The notes beneath the pieces are model-generated. The model was given only the letters and a program-made list of their open reading frames with translations. It made no database searches and had not been told where the DNA came from. DNA of 64,000 nt from Bacillus sp. FJAT-27264 (GTDB lineage Bacteria > Bacillota > Bacilli > Paenibacillales > Paenibacillaceae), in contig NZ_MAQW01000030.1 in the NCBI RefSeq assembly GCF_001682855.1, positions 179,275 to 243,274 of the forward strand. The letters are read 5' to 3'. The position numbers and the translations under genes were made by a program. This document shows, piece after piece, positions 8,842-18,144 of this stretch (the stretch's first letter is position 1; the number at the start of each line of letters is the position of its first letter).

Positions 8842-9591
8842 ATGTATGAGATTGTGTTAATACGGCATGGTGAGAGTGAATATAATAGGCAGAACCTGTT
8901 CACAGGCTGGAGTGACCCCGATCTGACCGAAAAAGGAATCCAGGAGGCTAAGGAAGCAGGCAAGCTGCTGAGAGAAGCCGGGTATACATTCGATCTGGCC
9001 TTTGCCTCCGTGTTGAAGCGTTCCATTAAGACCTTGCATTATATTCTTGAGGAATTGGATCTGTTGTGGCTTCCGGTACAGAAATCCTGGAAGCTGAATG
9101 AGCGTCATTACGGGGCGCTGCAAGGGCTCAGCAAGAGTGAAACGGCGGTGAAATACGGTGAGGAGCAGCTTCATATCTGGCGGCGTAGTCTGTCTGTCCG
9201 TCCACCGCTTCTGGAGCCGGATGATCCAAGATCTCCCCGGAGCGATATCCGTTATCAAAATGTTCGCGAGGGCGATATTCCGCGTGGTGAGAGCCTGGAG
9301 GATACCGTACATCGGGTCGGTGACTTCTGGGTCAACCGGATTGTACCACTGATCCGGAAGAAGGAGCGGGTTCTGATCTCTGCACATGGCAATACACTGC
9401 GGGCGTTGATCAAATATATGGAAGACATTGACGAGGCGACCCTACTGGACCTGAACATTCCAACAGGCGTTCCGCTGGTTTACAAGCTGGATGAGAATGT
9501 GAATCCGATCAGTCGCTTCTATCTTGGGGAGCCGGCTGAAGTGCAAGCCAAAGCCCAGGAGGTAGCCAATCAGAGTAAGGTTACAGAGTAA
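8842..9591 (+). CDS. gpmA: 2,3-bisphosphoglycerate-dependent phosphoglycerate mutase
   Basis: A 249-residue protein of exactly the length typical for dPGM. It interconverts 3- and 2-phosphoglycerate in glycolysis and gluconeogenesis. The phosphoacceptor His9 lies in the LIRHGESEYN motif. The substrate loop FTGWSDPDLTEKG, the ERHYGALQGLSK segment and the second catalytic His182 in SAHGNTLRALIKY are all present. The ATG at 8842 has AAAGGAG 8 bases upstream. It stands alone between two terminators. Confidence 0.93.
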   Translation: MYEIVLIRHGESEYNRQNLFTGWSDPDLTEKGIQEAKEAGKLLREAGYTFDLAFASVLKRSIKTLHYILEELDLLWLPVQKSWKLNERHYGALQGLSKSETAVKYGEEQLHIWRRSLSVRPPLLEPDDPRSPRSDIRYQNVREGDIPRGESLEDTVHRVGDFWVNRIVPLIRKKERVLISAHGNTLRALIKYMEDIDEATLLDLNIPTGVPLVYKLDENVNPISRFYLGEPAEVQAKAQEVANQSKVTE

Positions 9592-9636
9592 ATCGAATGA
9601 GGTTAACTTGCCAGCCGATACAGGGCTGATCAAGGA

Positions 9637-9683
9637 AAAAGGGAGTTCTATAAGCCAGATGGTGGCTTTGGAACTCCCTTTTA
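9637..9683 (+). terminator. Terminator of gpmA
   Basis: A 12-bp stem (9637-9648 with 9671-9682), an inner AAGCCA/TGGCTT pairing, and a short T-run. Confidence 0.8.
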
Positions 9684-9809
9684 TGCGGTAAAGCGGCACG
9701 AAATAAATGATACATGAGGATATTCATGGAACGGATGAGGATTTTCTATGTTAGGATGAAAATTCTGATGCTACTATCAAGATGAGCTAATCAAGCAAAG
9801 GGGGAATCA

Positions 9810-9902
9810 ATGAATATTCTCACACTTACAGGTGTTTGGAAGTTATGTTCCGGTCTTCGTTTCAACAAATATAAATCCGTAATATTGGAGGTGATCCCCT
9901 GA
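9810..9902 (+). CDS. Possible 30-residue peptide gene
   Basis: An ATG preceded at 5 bases by AAAGGGGG opens a 30-codon frame (MNILTLTGVWKLCSG...) with one Cys and a basic centre. An extended -10-like TG-C-TACTAT (9769-9777) lies 33 bases upstream. I do not recognise it. It could be a leader or signalling peptide, or chance. Confidence 0.22.
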   Translation: MNILTLTGVWKLCSGLRFNKYKSVILEVIP

Positions 9903-9981
9903 GCTTGTAACCTGTTCTTGAGCAATTCCGAATTCCACGCTATCAATAGATACAGCAATATCGGCAGAATAACCCCTCTAA

Positions 9982-10008
9982 TTAACAAATAAACCCATAT
10001 TATATAAT
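9982..10008 (+). promoter_or_regulatory. Candidate promoter of the GH3 gene
   Basis: A perfect TATAAT at 10003-10008 in AT-rich sequence, with TTAACA at 9982-9987. The spacer is only 15 bases, so the -35 assignment is weak. A leader of about 100 bases would follow. Confidence 0.35.
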
Positions 10009-10115
10009 AAATAAATGTTCGTGTATTTACGTGTCGTTTTTTGCAGACTCCGATCGGGTTCTATTAAAGTGAATCTCTCAAGCTATCCCTTAAACGAAAG
10101 GAATGGTGTAAAAGA

Positions 10116-13100
10116 ATGAGGAAGAATTGTAACCGCTTACTTAAGATCGTGTTCTGCTTTATCCTGCTAGCTTCAATCATAACGCCTGGTACCAGTTCTC
10201 CTGCTTCGGCCAAGGTTCTGCCGGGATTGGCGGATGTGTCCAGAGAAGTAGCCGCCGAAGGGATTGTACTGCTGCAAAATCCGGAGTATAAGCCTGGGAA
10301 TTCCCCAGTGAATGAGAATGAGCAAGTGCTTCCGATCAAGAAGAGTGAGAATGTATCGGTGTTTGGCCGCATACAAGCGCATTACTACAAATCCGGCACA
10401 GGCTCCGGCGGGGCTGTTCGTGTGGAGTATGTGAATGGCATTCTGGAGGGATTGCGGAATAACCCCAGTGTCAAATTGAATGAAGATCTGGCGAAGATCT
10501 ATGCGGAGTGGATCAAAACACACCCCTTTAACAACGGCGGGGGTGGATGGGCAGCCGAGCCATGGTCTCAGGCGGAAATGCCTTTAACAGATCCTGTTGT
10601 GGATGCAGCAAAAGCAAAATCTGACACAGCTGTGGTCATTATCGGCAGAACAGCCGGTGAAGACAAGGATAATACGGACGTCAAAGGCGCTTACCGCCTC
10701 ACGGACCTTGAAGTAGAAATGCTTAACAAGGTATATGCCAAATTCGATCGGGTTGCGATTGTTTTGAACGTAGCCAACGTTATCGATATGTCATGGGCGA
10801 AGAACTATCCCAAAGCTGCTATTGTCTATGCATGGCAGGGGGGAATGGAGGGCGGCAGTGCAGTAGCCGACGTGCTGACCGGAGATGTTACGCCAAGCGG
10901 CAAATTGAGTGATACGATTGCAGCTACACTGGCTGACTATCGTTCCACCGCCAATTTTGGCAGCAGAACGGAAAATGCATATGCCGAGGACATTTATGTA
11001 GGTTATCGTTATTTTGAGACCTTTGCTCCTGAAAAGGTGCTCTATCCATTCGGATTCGGACTGTCCTATACCAATTTCAAGATTACTACAAATAATGTTA
11101 ACGTTGGCGACGATGAAGTTGCCGTAAGCGTAACCGTACAGAATACCGGAAAGACCGAAGGTAAGGAAGTTGTGCAGGTGTATTACGGCGCGCCGCAAGG
11201 GAAGCTTGGCAAGCCAACCAAGGAACTTGCTGCTTTTGCCAAAACCCGGTTGCTTCAACCTGGGGAATCTCAGTCGATCACGATTACGTACGATACCAAA
11301 GATATGGCTTCGTATGATGACAGCGGAATTACAGGTCACGATTCCTCCTACGTTCTGGAGGCTGGTGACTATAACATTTATGTAGGGAACAGTGTAAGAG
11401 ACAGTGTGAAGCAAAAGACGTATACATTGCCTCAGTTGAAGGTTGTAGAAGTTTTACAGGAAGCGCTCGCACCGACTAAGAATTTTGACCGTATTAAACC
11501 AGGTGCGCCTAAGGGTGATGGAACCTTTAGTGAGGTTACTGAAAAGGTACCGACACGGAGTAACAACCTGGATGAGAGAATCAAGCAAAACCTCCCTGCG
11601 GCTATTCCGCAAACTGGAGACAAGGGCTACACCTTATTGGATGTGTACAATCAAAAAGTTACGATAGACCAGTTCATCGCTCAATTCTCCAACAATGATC
11701 TGGGTGCGATTATTCTAGGGGAAGGGATGTCTAGCCCTAAAGTTACTGCCGGTACTGCTGCGGCATTTGGCGGCGTCACCCAAAATCTGCTGAAATTTGG
11801 GCTTCCAATTGACAGTGCTGCCGACGGCCCGTCAGGTATCCGGATGGAGACCAACGCAGAGAGAGCAACCAGTATTCCGAACGGGACGATGCTGGCCTGC
11901 ACATGGAACACCGAACTGAATGAAAGATTGTTCGACCTGCTCGGCAAAGAAATGCTGATCAATAATATTGACACTTTGCTTGGACCAGGGATCAATATCC
12001 ACAGAAGTCCGCTCAACGGCAGAAACTTCGAGTATTTCTCAGAGGACCCGCTGCTGACAGGCATCATGGCTGCTGCGCAGACCAAGGGCCTCCAGAAGAA
12101 CGGTACGGCACCAACACTCAAGCATTTCGTGGCTAACAACCAAGAAACAGACAGACACCTTGTCAATGCACTTGTCTCAGAAAGAGCATTGCGTGAGATT
12201 TATTTGAAAGGCTATGAGATGGCAATCAAGAGCGGGAAGGCGCGCTCGGTGATGACGTCCTATGGACCGGTCAACGGAACTTGGGCTGCCAGTAACTATG
12301 ATCTGAATACCACCATCCTGCGTGGAGAATGGGGCTTTGATGGTATTGTCATGACAGACTGGTGGGCCAAGTTAAGTGAGGATCAAGGCTTCTATGCTAC
12401 TTCCAATCGTTATGACGAAACGAACGGCAAATCCATGGTTCGCGCACAAAACGATTTGTACATGGTCATTCCGAATAATAATGCAGAGACTCACAGAAAC
12501 CGGAATAACAGCACCTTCAATACGATGGCTTCGCTTACGAACGGTAGCCTGACCGTGGGCGAATTGCAGCGTTCTGCCAAAAATATTGTGAAATTCCTGA
12601 TCCAATCTCCAGCTTTTGCAAGAACAGCCAAGGTTGATTATGTGGTCAACTATACACCGGGGAAAGATTGGTTCAGAGTAAGTACGGCCAAAGCCGGAGA
12701 TCCGCAGCTCTCCGGGATTACAGTAGGCGGCAAGAAGATCAAAATCTTTAATCCGCTGAAGCTGGATTACAAAGCGTTTGGTGAGACGGATGGAATCAGC
12801 AGCTATCCTGAAGTTAAGGCTACAGGAATGGCTGGGGTAGACGTAACCGTTCGACAAGCCGACAAGGATCGGCCAGCTGCTGTAATTACAGCTACTGCCG
12901 GAGGAGAGAAACGGACTTATAAAGTAATATTCTCATCAGAGGAAGGTCTGGAGCCGATTTTTGAGAATCCAACCTATGCCTATTTGAAGAGTATTTCCGT
13001 TGGCGGCAAGCCGCTTGAAGGATTCTCACAGACCCGGTTCAGTTACGATGTAGGTCTCACTAACGGAGCTGTATTGCCTGTAGTTACGTTTGAAACAAAC

Positions 13101-16100
13101 ACAGGTATAACAGCGAAGGCGACAGTAGATAACGCTAATAAAAGAGTGACCATCAAAGCTGTAAGTACCGACCAAGCCAACTCCTATGTGATCCAGTTTG
13201 GTACGACACCACAGAGTGATGAGTTCGACAGCACCACGTTGAACAGCTTCTGGACCATTAATAAAGAAACGGCTACGAATGTAGAAAATAAAAATAACTG
13301 GTCGTTAAGCACGGTTCCCGGATTCTTGAGAATCATTGCTGAAAGAGGCGATTTCTGGAGCGATCATACCGATCTGAAAAACTACTTCCAGCAGGAAGCC
13401 TTTGGCAACTGGGAAGCTACTGTGAAGATTAATATGAGCAAAGCGCCAAATCAGAATTATAACGGTGTAGGTATTACCGCTTCACAGGATAACAACAATT
13501 ATATCTGGGTGAAGTATGAATTCAGCACCGGAAAAATTATAGGTATGGTCAAAGAAACTGGAGGAGCGGCACCTGTAACCATCGGGCAGCTCTCAGCCAG
13601 CCAGGTGACCAATGTGTTCGGAGACAAGAAAGAGCTGTATCTGCGCCTCAAAAAAATAGGTAACAGCTACTCCGGTTATGTCAGTGCAGATGGGGTAGAG
13701 TATATTTCGCTCGGTAGTACAACTGCGAATTATGCCAATCCGAAGTTTGGATTACTGGCTTCTAACGGAAGTCAGGTTCTCACAGAGCCATTTATTGCTG
13801 ATTTTGACTATGTGAGAATCAAAAGTGATGTTGCCTTGGCTGTGAAGAACATTGGCAAAAACACCAAACTGAAGGTGGCTGAGACGGAGTTCTCCTCCAT
13901 TACACCAGTCATTACGCCGGTCACTTGTAACGATGTAGACGGCGGATTATGCTACACCAACACCAATAAAGGTGAAGCGATCTCCTATAAAGTGAATGTG
14001 GAGAAAGCAGGCACATATAAAGTTACATCACGTCTTCGTTCCAGTCAGTCCGATGTCGCTCAAATGTCCTTCGGCGTCTATGATGGCGAGAAGCATCTCG
14101 GCACCTTCGACCTGACTACGACCAAGGGCGAATGGAAAACGTTCAGAATTCCGGATGTTCAATTATCTGCTGGAGAACATAATCTTAGAATTGTCTTTGA
14201 AAGTGCTGGCATTGATATCAACTGGCTGACCTTCCAGCTGAAGCAGGATAATGTAGACACATCAGCGTTGGATGCAGCTATCAAAGCTGCACAGAACATT
14301 GATATGAATGCTTATACATCCTACAAAAAGCTCAAATTCAATGCTGTGCTAGAAGAAGTAAAGGGTGTTCTTCTGGAGCCGATCAATGACGAGGTTGTTG
14401 CAGACGCGATTGCTGTTCTAAATGCGGCTATCGCAGATTTGAACACCTCTTCCATGCCGGTCAATCTTGCACCAAAAGATACTCAAATTGTGGATAACGG
14501 CACTCGAATCTATGCATATAACGCACCATGGATCTATGCAGGCAATACCCAATTCAGATTTGAAGCGGGTACGGACGCCATGAGTTATGTCAATTCCAAT
14601 GACCTTGTCTACTTTGGTCAGATTGACCTGACCAATCTGGCTGAAATCAGAGTACAGTATGCCCGTGAAGGCGCGTCCTCCCCATCCTTCAAGTTCTATA
14701 CGGAGGCGGACAACACGGGGAAACCGGTAAAACGATCGACTACACAAGGCAGAGCGTATGCTGATGCCTATAGTGGTGGCGGTTCTTTTGAATACGGAAA
14801 TGAGTTTGCCAGCATTACTCTGGCTCAAAGGGCAGGCGCTGCCTGGACCGGATATGGCATGGCTAGCACCAAGCAAACGCTGGGCAATGCCAACATTGAT
14901 CACTATGTAGCAGATGACACTTTCCTGGACAGAAGCAAAGTAACAGGAAAACAAAATGTCTATATGCGATTCAATGGATTGAACGCCAACCTACAGTATA
15001 TTGAACTCATTTATGCCGAACCGATTGAGGTTACCTTTGAACTCAATTATCCAGAGGCACCGGCAGCAGCCAAAGTAAAGGCGCTTAAGGGAGAAGCTTT
15101 TGGAACGCTGCCGCAGACACCGGTTCGTGAAGATTTTCTCTTCGAAGGCTGGTATGACAATAAGGCAGGGGAAGGCAGCGCACTGACATCGCAGACGGTA
15201 TTGAACGCAAGCACAGTGTTCTACGCTAAATGGAAAGAAGATCTACAGGCCAAAGAGATTGTCTCTATTGCCCAGCCGCAGCTGCTAAGTGTACCGTTCG
15301 GTACTGCAGCAGAGGAACTGAATCTGCCGTCAAAAGTGGAAGCAACACTGGGTAATCATAAGACAGTTAACTTGACTGTAGAGTGGGATACCAAGGATTA
15401 TAACGGTGGCAAAGCAGGGAACTACACCTTGGCGGGAACCTTCGAGCTGCCAGAGGGGGTTCTGAACAGTGCCAATAAAACAGTGGCCATCACAGTGGTC
15501 GTACTGCCGGAAGGCACCCGCCCGATCAAGATTACTGAAGTAGAGAAGCTGGAAAGCAGAAGTGTTGACTTCGGAACAACCTTTAATAAGCTGGATTTAC
15601 CATCTTCAGCAACTGTAACAACGGATACGTATGGTACGAAGGCGCTTGCAGTAGAATGGAGCCCAGCGGGCTACAACGGAAATGCAGAAGGATCGTACAC
15701 CCTAAGCGGCACCCTGGTGCTGGAAGAAGGAATGATCAATCCGAGCGATTTGAAAGCTTCCATTATCGTTAACGTATTGCCGGAAGTGGTTAAGGTCGCC
15801 AAGATTACTGCAGTGCAGGAGCTCGAAGGCAAGAGTATACCGTTTGGAACTGAATTTATCGGATTGAAGCTGCCATCTTCAATTACAGCGACATTGGATA
15901 ATGGCGAGACGAAGGACATCACCGTGAAATGGAGCAGTGAAGGCTACAATGGTCATCAGGAAGGAAGCTATACTTTGAGCGGCACACTGGTGCCAACGGA
16001 GGGAATTAGTAATCCAGACGACCTGAGAGCATCCATTATCATTCATGTCCTGCCGGAAGTCATTAAGCTGGCAGAAATTAAGACCGTTCAAGCATTGGCG

Positions 16101-17102
16101 AGCAAGAGTGTTGCTTACGGTACTGGCTTTAATGGGCTGGAACTGCCAGGGGCAGTATCCGTAATCTTGAATAATGGAGACATTAAGATCGTTTCCGTTC
16201 AATGGAGCCAAGAGGGTTACAACGGTAATGCAGAAGGAACATACACCCTTACGGGGAACCTGATCCTGCCGGAAGGTGTAGTTAATCCGCAGAGCCTGAA
16301 AGCGGAGATTTCTGTAGTCGTCAGACCTAACAGTGGTGGAGGTACAGGTGGTGATGGTGGTTCGAGCGAAGGTGGGCAGCAGCCTGGCGGGTCGGGCCCA
16401 AGCACACCGGTTACCCCAGCGACTCCATCTGTTCCAGGGGAAGTAGTTAAGCCTGGAGAGCCACAACCTCAATCTCCAGCGACAGGTGAAGGCATCAAGA
16501 CACCTGAGCAAATCAAACAAGAGTTGAGTCTCAAATTTAAAGATGCTGACTTGATCCCAAGCTGGGCGGAATCTGCAGTAGCAGCCCTGGCCGGGAAAAA
16601 TATTATCAGCGGACGCACGGACGGAAGCTTTGATCCGAGCGGCCAAGTGAACCGTGCTGAATTCCTGGCTATGGTTGTCAAAAGCTTTGACTTCAGTATG
16701 GGCGACCAACAGAAATCATTCATCGACGTTCTGAGCGGAGCCTGGTATAAAAACTTTGTTGATATCGGAACGTCTAATAATCTGATCAATGGCATCGGTA
16801 ATGGCCTGTTCGCTCCTAACAAGAGTATCAGTCGTCAGGACTTGTGTGTCATCGCATTCAACGCATTGAAGAAGCTGAATGTGGAGCTGCCGCAAGTGAC
16901 CGGACATGACTTCCCGGATGATGCATCCATTGCGGGCTACGCCAAAGAGGCGGTCTATGCCTTCAAAGCACTGGGTATTGTCAATGGCGGCACCGGCGGA
17001 AAAATGGACCCGACTGCACCAGCCACAAGAGCGGAAGCAGCGGTAATCATCAAGAACGTACTGGATTACTATACTAGCGTAACAAGCACAACCGTAAAAT
17101 AA
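10116..17102 (+). CDS. Giant SLH-anchored family 3 glycoside hydrolase with reversed domain order
   Basis: A 2328-residue exported protein. A signal peptide ends at ASA (residue 32). The GH3 C-terminal domain comes first (about 40-315, ending PFGFGLSYT), then a fibronectin III-like domain (330-440). The GH3 TIM barrel follows (about 505-800) with the presumed nucleophile D748 in GIVMTDWW. After these come cadherin-like strands (860-1030), a concanavalin A-like module (1035-1238), a CBM6-like module (1249-1378) and a helical FIVAR-like segment (1383-1445). The last part has another beta-sandwich (1448-1637), an InlB-type repeat (1638-1709), four Ig-like Big_4-type repeats (1711-2070), a Gly/Pro linker and three SLH domains (2140-2325). 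It is probably a beta-glucosidase or related exo-enzyme held on the cell surface. AAAGGA lies rather far (14 bases) from the ATG. Confidence 0.88.
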   Translation: MRKNCNRLLKIVFCFILLASIITPGTSSPASAKVLPGLADVSREVAAEGIVLLQNPEYKPGNSPVNENEQVLPIKKSENVSVFGRIQAHYYKSGTGSGGAVRVEYVNGILEGLRNNPSVKLNEDLAKIYAEWIKTHPFNNGGGGWAAEPWSQAEMPLTDPVVDAAKAKSDTAVVIIGRTAGEDKDNTDVKGAYRLTDLEVEMLNKVYAKFDRVAIVLNVANVIDMSWAKNYPKAAIVYAWQGGMEGGSAVADVLTGDVTPSGKLSDTIAATLADYRSTANFGSRTENAYAEDIYVGYRYFETFAPEKVLYPFGFGLSYTNFKITTNNVNVGDDEVAVSVTVQNTGKTEGKEVVQVYYGAPQGKLGKPTKELAAFAKTRLLQPGESQSITITYDTKDMASYDDSGITGHDSSYVLEAGDYNIYVGNSVRDSVKQKTYTLPQLKVVEVLQEALAPTKNFDRIKPGAPKGDGTFSEVTEKVPTRSNNLDERIKQNLPAAIPQTGDKGYTLLDVYNQKVTIDQFIAQFSNNDLGAIILGEGMSSPKVTAGTAAAFGGVTQNLLKFGLPIDSAADGPSGIRMETNAERATSIPNGTMLACTWNTELNERLFDLLGKEMLINNIDTLLGPGINIHRSPLNGRNFEYFSEDPLLTGIMAAAQTKGLQKNGTAPTLKHFVANNQETDRHLVNALVSERALREIYLKGYEMAIKSGKARSVMTSYGPVNGTWAASNYDLNTTILRGEWGFDGIVMTDWWAKLSEDQGFYATSNRYDETNGKSMVRAQNDLYMVIPNNNAETHRNRNNSTFNTMASLTNGSLTVGELQRSAKNIVKFLIQSPAFARTAKVDYVVNYTPGKDWFRVSTAKAGDPQLSGITVGGKKIKIFNPLKLDYKAFGETDGISSYPEVKATGMAGVDVTVRQADKDRPAAVITATAGGEKRTYKVIFSSEEGLEPIFENPTYAYLKSISVGGKPLEGFSQTRFSYDVGLTNGAVLPVVTFETNTGITAKATVDNANKRVTIKAVSTDQANSYVIQFGTTPQSDEFDSTTLNSFWTINKETATNVENKNNWSLSTVPGFLRIIAERGDFWSDHTDLKNYFQQEAFGNWEATVKINMSKAPNQNYNGVGITASQDNNNYIWVKYEFSTGKIIGMVKETGGAAPVTIGQLSASQVTNVFGDKKELYLRLKKIGNSYSGYVSADGVEYISLGSTTANYANPKFGLLASNGSQVLTEPFIADFDYVRIKSDVALAVKNIGKNTKLKVAETEFSSITPVITPVTCNDVDGGLCYTNTNKGEAISYKVNVEKAGTYKVTSRLRSSQSDVAQMSFGVYDGEKHLGTFDLTTTKGEWKTFRIPDVQLSAGEHNLRIVFESAGIDINWLTFQLKQDNVDTSALDAAIKAAQNIDMNAYTSYKKLKFNAVLEEVKGVLLEPINDEVVADAIAVLNAAIADLNTSSMPVNLAPKDTQIVDNGTRIYAYNAPWIYAGNTQFRFEAGTDAMSYVNSNDLVYFGQIDLTNLAEIRVQYAREGASSPSFKFYTEADNTGKPVKRSTTQGRAYADAYSGGGSFEYGNEFASITLAQRAGAAWTGYGMASTKQTLGNANIDHYVADDTFLDRSKVTGKQNVYMRFNGLNANLQYIELIYAEPIEVTFELNYPEAPAAAKVKALKGEAFGTLPQTPVREDFLFEGWYDNKAGEGSALTSQTVLNASTVFYAKWKEDLQAKEIVSIAQPQLLSVPFGTAAEELNLPSKVEATLGNHKTVNLTVEWDTKDYNGGKAGNYTLAGTFELPEGVLNSANKTVAITVVVLPEGTRPIKITEVEKLESRSVDFGTTFNKLDLPSSATVTTDTYGTKALAVEWSPAGYNGNAEGSYTLSGTLVLEEGMINPSDLKASIIVNVLPEVVKVAKITAVQELEGKSIPFGTEFIGLKLPSSITATLDNGETKDITVKWSSEGYNGHQEGSYTLSGTLVPTEGISNPDDLRASIIIHVLPEVIKLAEIKTVQALASKSVAYGTGFNGLELPGAVSVILNNGDIKIVSVQWSQEGYNGNAEGTYTLTGNLILPEGVVNPQSLKAEISVVVRPNSGGGTGGDGGSSEGGQQPGGSGPSTPVTPATPSVPGEVVKPGEPQPQSPATGEGIKTPEQIKQELSLKFKDADLIPSWAESAVAALAGKNIISGRTDGSFDPSGQVNRAEFLAMVVKSFDFSMGDQQKSFIDVLSGAWYKNFVDIGTSNNLINGIGNGLFAPNKSISRQDLCVIAFNALKKLNVELPQVTGHDFPDDASIAGYAKEAVYAFKALGIVNGGTGGKMDPTAPATRAEAAVIIKNVLDYYTSVTSTTVK

Positions 17103-17117
17103 CTTCTATTAGAAAAG

Positions 17118-17146
17118 AGCTGGCAGACTGCATCAGTCTGCCAGCT
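17118..17146 (+). other. Strong hairpin without T-run after the GH3 gene
   Basis: A perfect 13-bp stem with a 3-base loop (17118-17130, 17134-17146). No T-run follows, so it is more likely an mRNA 3'-end protector than a terminator. Confidence 0.5.
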
Positions 17147-17176
17147 GTCCCAAAACCATGTTCACCTCGCGTAACT

Positions 17177-17232
17177 AAACAAGGGTATCCCGGCGCCGCT
17201 CATCCAAGCGGATAGGGATACCCTTGTTTTTC
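17177..17232 (+). terminator. Terminator between the convergent GH3 and psd genes
   Basis: A 15-bp perfect stem (17177-17191 with 17215-17229) is followed by a T-run on the plus strand. It may also stop leftward transcription from psd. Confidence 0.8.
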
Positions 17233-17248
17233 ATTGTCATTGTAAAAA

Positions 17249-18040
17249 CTACAGCGGGCGATGGAGGCTGCCCAGCAGTTCGCCCATTTTCACTTTGGTG
17301 TTCACCCGCAGGCCAGGGCGCGGGGAGAACGTGCCGTTCTCAGTGAGCAGCACGACCGTTGACCCAAATTCAAAGTAGGCGAGATCGCCGCCTTTTTCCC
17401 ATGTAGCTACCTTGTCATCGGCGTAGCGGATGCTGCTGACATTCATTGCGCCTACCTTAACTACTGCGGTCTCGCCATAGTCTCCGGCAATATAGGTAAT
17501 TAGCCGTTCGTTGCGACTCAGTACGCCTTTCATGTTCCGCATGCCGAATTCATTGACGGGATAGGCCCGTCCACGGATATAATCGCTCTCCACCTTGCGT
17601 CCCGCAATCGGAGAATGTATACGGTGATAGTCGGTGGGGCTCAGGTAGAGTACGAAGAAGAACCCCCGTTTGTACAGCTCCAGGTGGGGGGAATGATTCA
17701 GCAGTTCCTCCAGTTTATAATCCTGGCCTTTTACATTCATAATAGTGCCGGCCTGTATTTCCCCCATGGCGGTAATCATCGCATCCACAGGGCTTGCCAG
17801 CGCGTTGGGCTCCGGCGCGACAGGACGCATACCGGGCTTCAGCCGTCTGCTGAAGAATTCATTTAGCGTACGGTATTCTTCAAGGTTCTTTTCCGCTTCA
17901 GCGGCTGGAATACGATAAGAACGAATAAATGCCGGAATAAAGAAACGGCTGAGTCTGCTATGGGATACGGCCCCCATCACCTGCGATAGCCATCTGTGTG
18001 AGGACAGCTCGGTCATCAGCCGTAGCAATTGTTTAACCAT
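17249..18040 (-). CDS. psd: Phosphatidylserine decarboxylase
   Basis: A 263-residue membrane-associated enzyme that decarboxylates phosphatidylserine to phosphatidylethanolamine. The proenzyme cleaves itself at the Gly-Ser bond of the FGST motif (Ser227) to create the pyruvoyl group. The conserved DxM region (SPVDAMITAMG) and the YHRIHSP motif are present. The length matches the short Bacillus-type enzyme. I chose ATG 18040, six bases from GGAAGGGAG; the in-frame ATG at 18046 abuts that site. No synthase (pssA) neighbour is visible; the gene lies 104 bases downstream of the ATP-grasp gene on the same strand. Confidence 0.93.
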   Translation of the reverse strand: MVKQLLRLMTELSSHRWLSQVMGAVSHSRLSRFFIPAFIRSYRIPAAEAEKNLEEYRTLNEFFSRRLKPGMRPVAPEPNALASPVDAMITAMGEIQAGTIMNVKGQDYKLEELLNHSPHLELYKRGFFFVLYLSPTDYHRIHSPIAGRKVESDYIRGRAYPVNEFGMRNMKGVLSRNERLITYIAGDYGETAVVKVGAMNVSSIRYADDKVATWEKGGDLAYFEFGSTVVLLTENGTFSPRPGLRVNTKVKMGELLGSLHRPL

Positions 18041-18144
18041 GCCCATCTCCCTTCCATAATACAGCAGTACGGCCCGGCGAATCCGGACCGTAACCGCTCT
18101 GCATTATATTGACATAGAATAGGAGACAAATCAACAACCTTCTA

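Larger units (their letters stand above)
9692..10115. other. Intergenic region before the giant GH3 gene
   Basis: About 420 bases without a convincing long gene. It holds a possible 30-codon gene (9810-9902) and an AT-rich stretch with a TATAAT box (10003-10008). A perfect ribosome binding site GGAGGTGAT at 9896 is followed only by a stop and then a TTG-TAA, so it serves no evident gene. No structured RNA was recognised. Confidence 0.6.

Noticed and set aside
9791..9988. 65-codon minus-strand frame with a hydrophobic start
   Set aside because: It would begin at TTG without a ribosome binding site, and the rest has no family features.
17118..17146. Hairpin after the GH3 gene as a terminator
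   Set aside because: The stem is perfect but no T-run follows. A proper terminator lies 30 bases further on.
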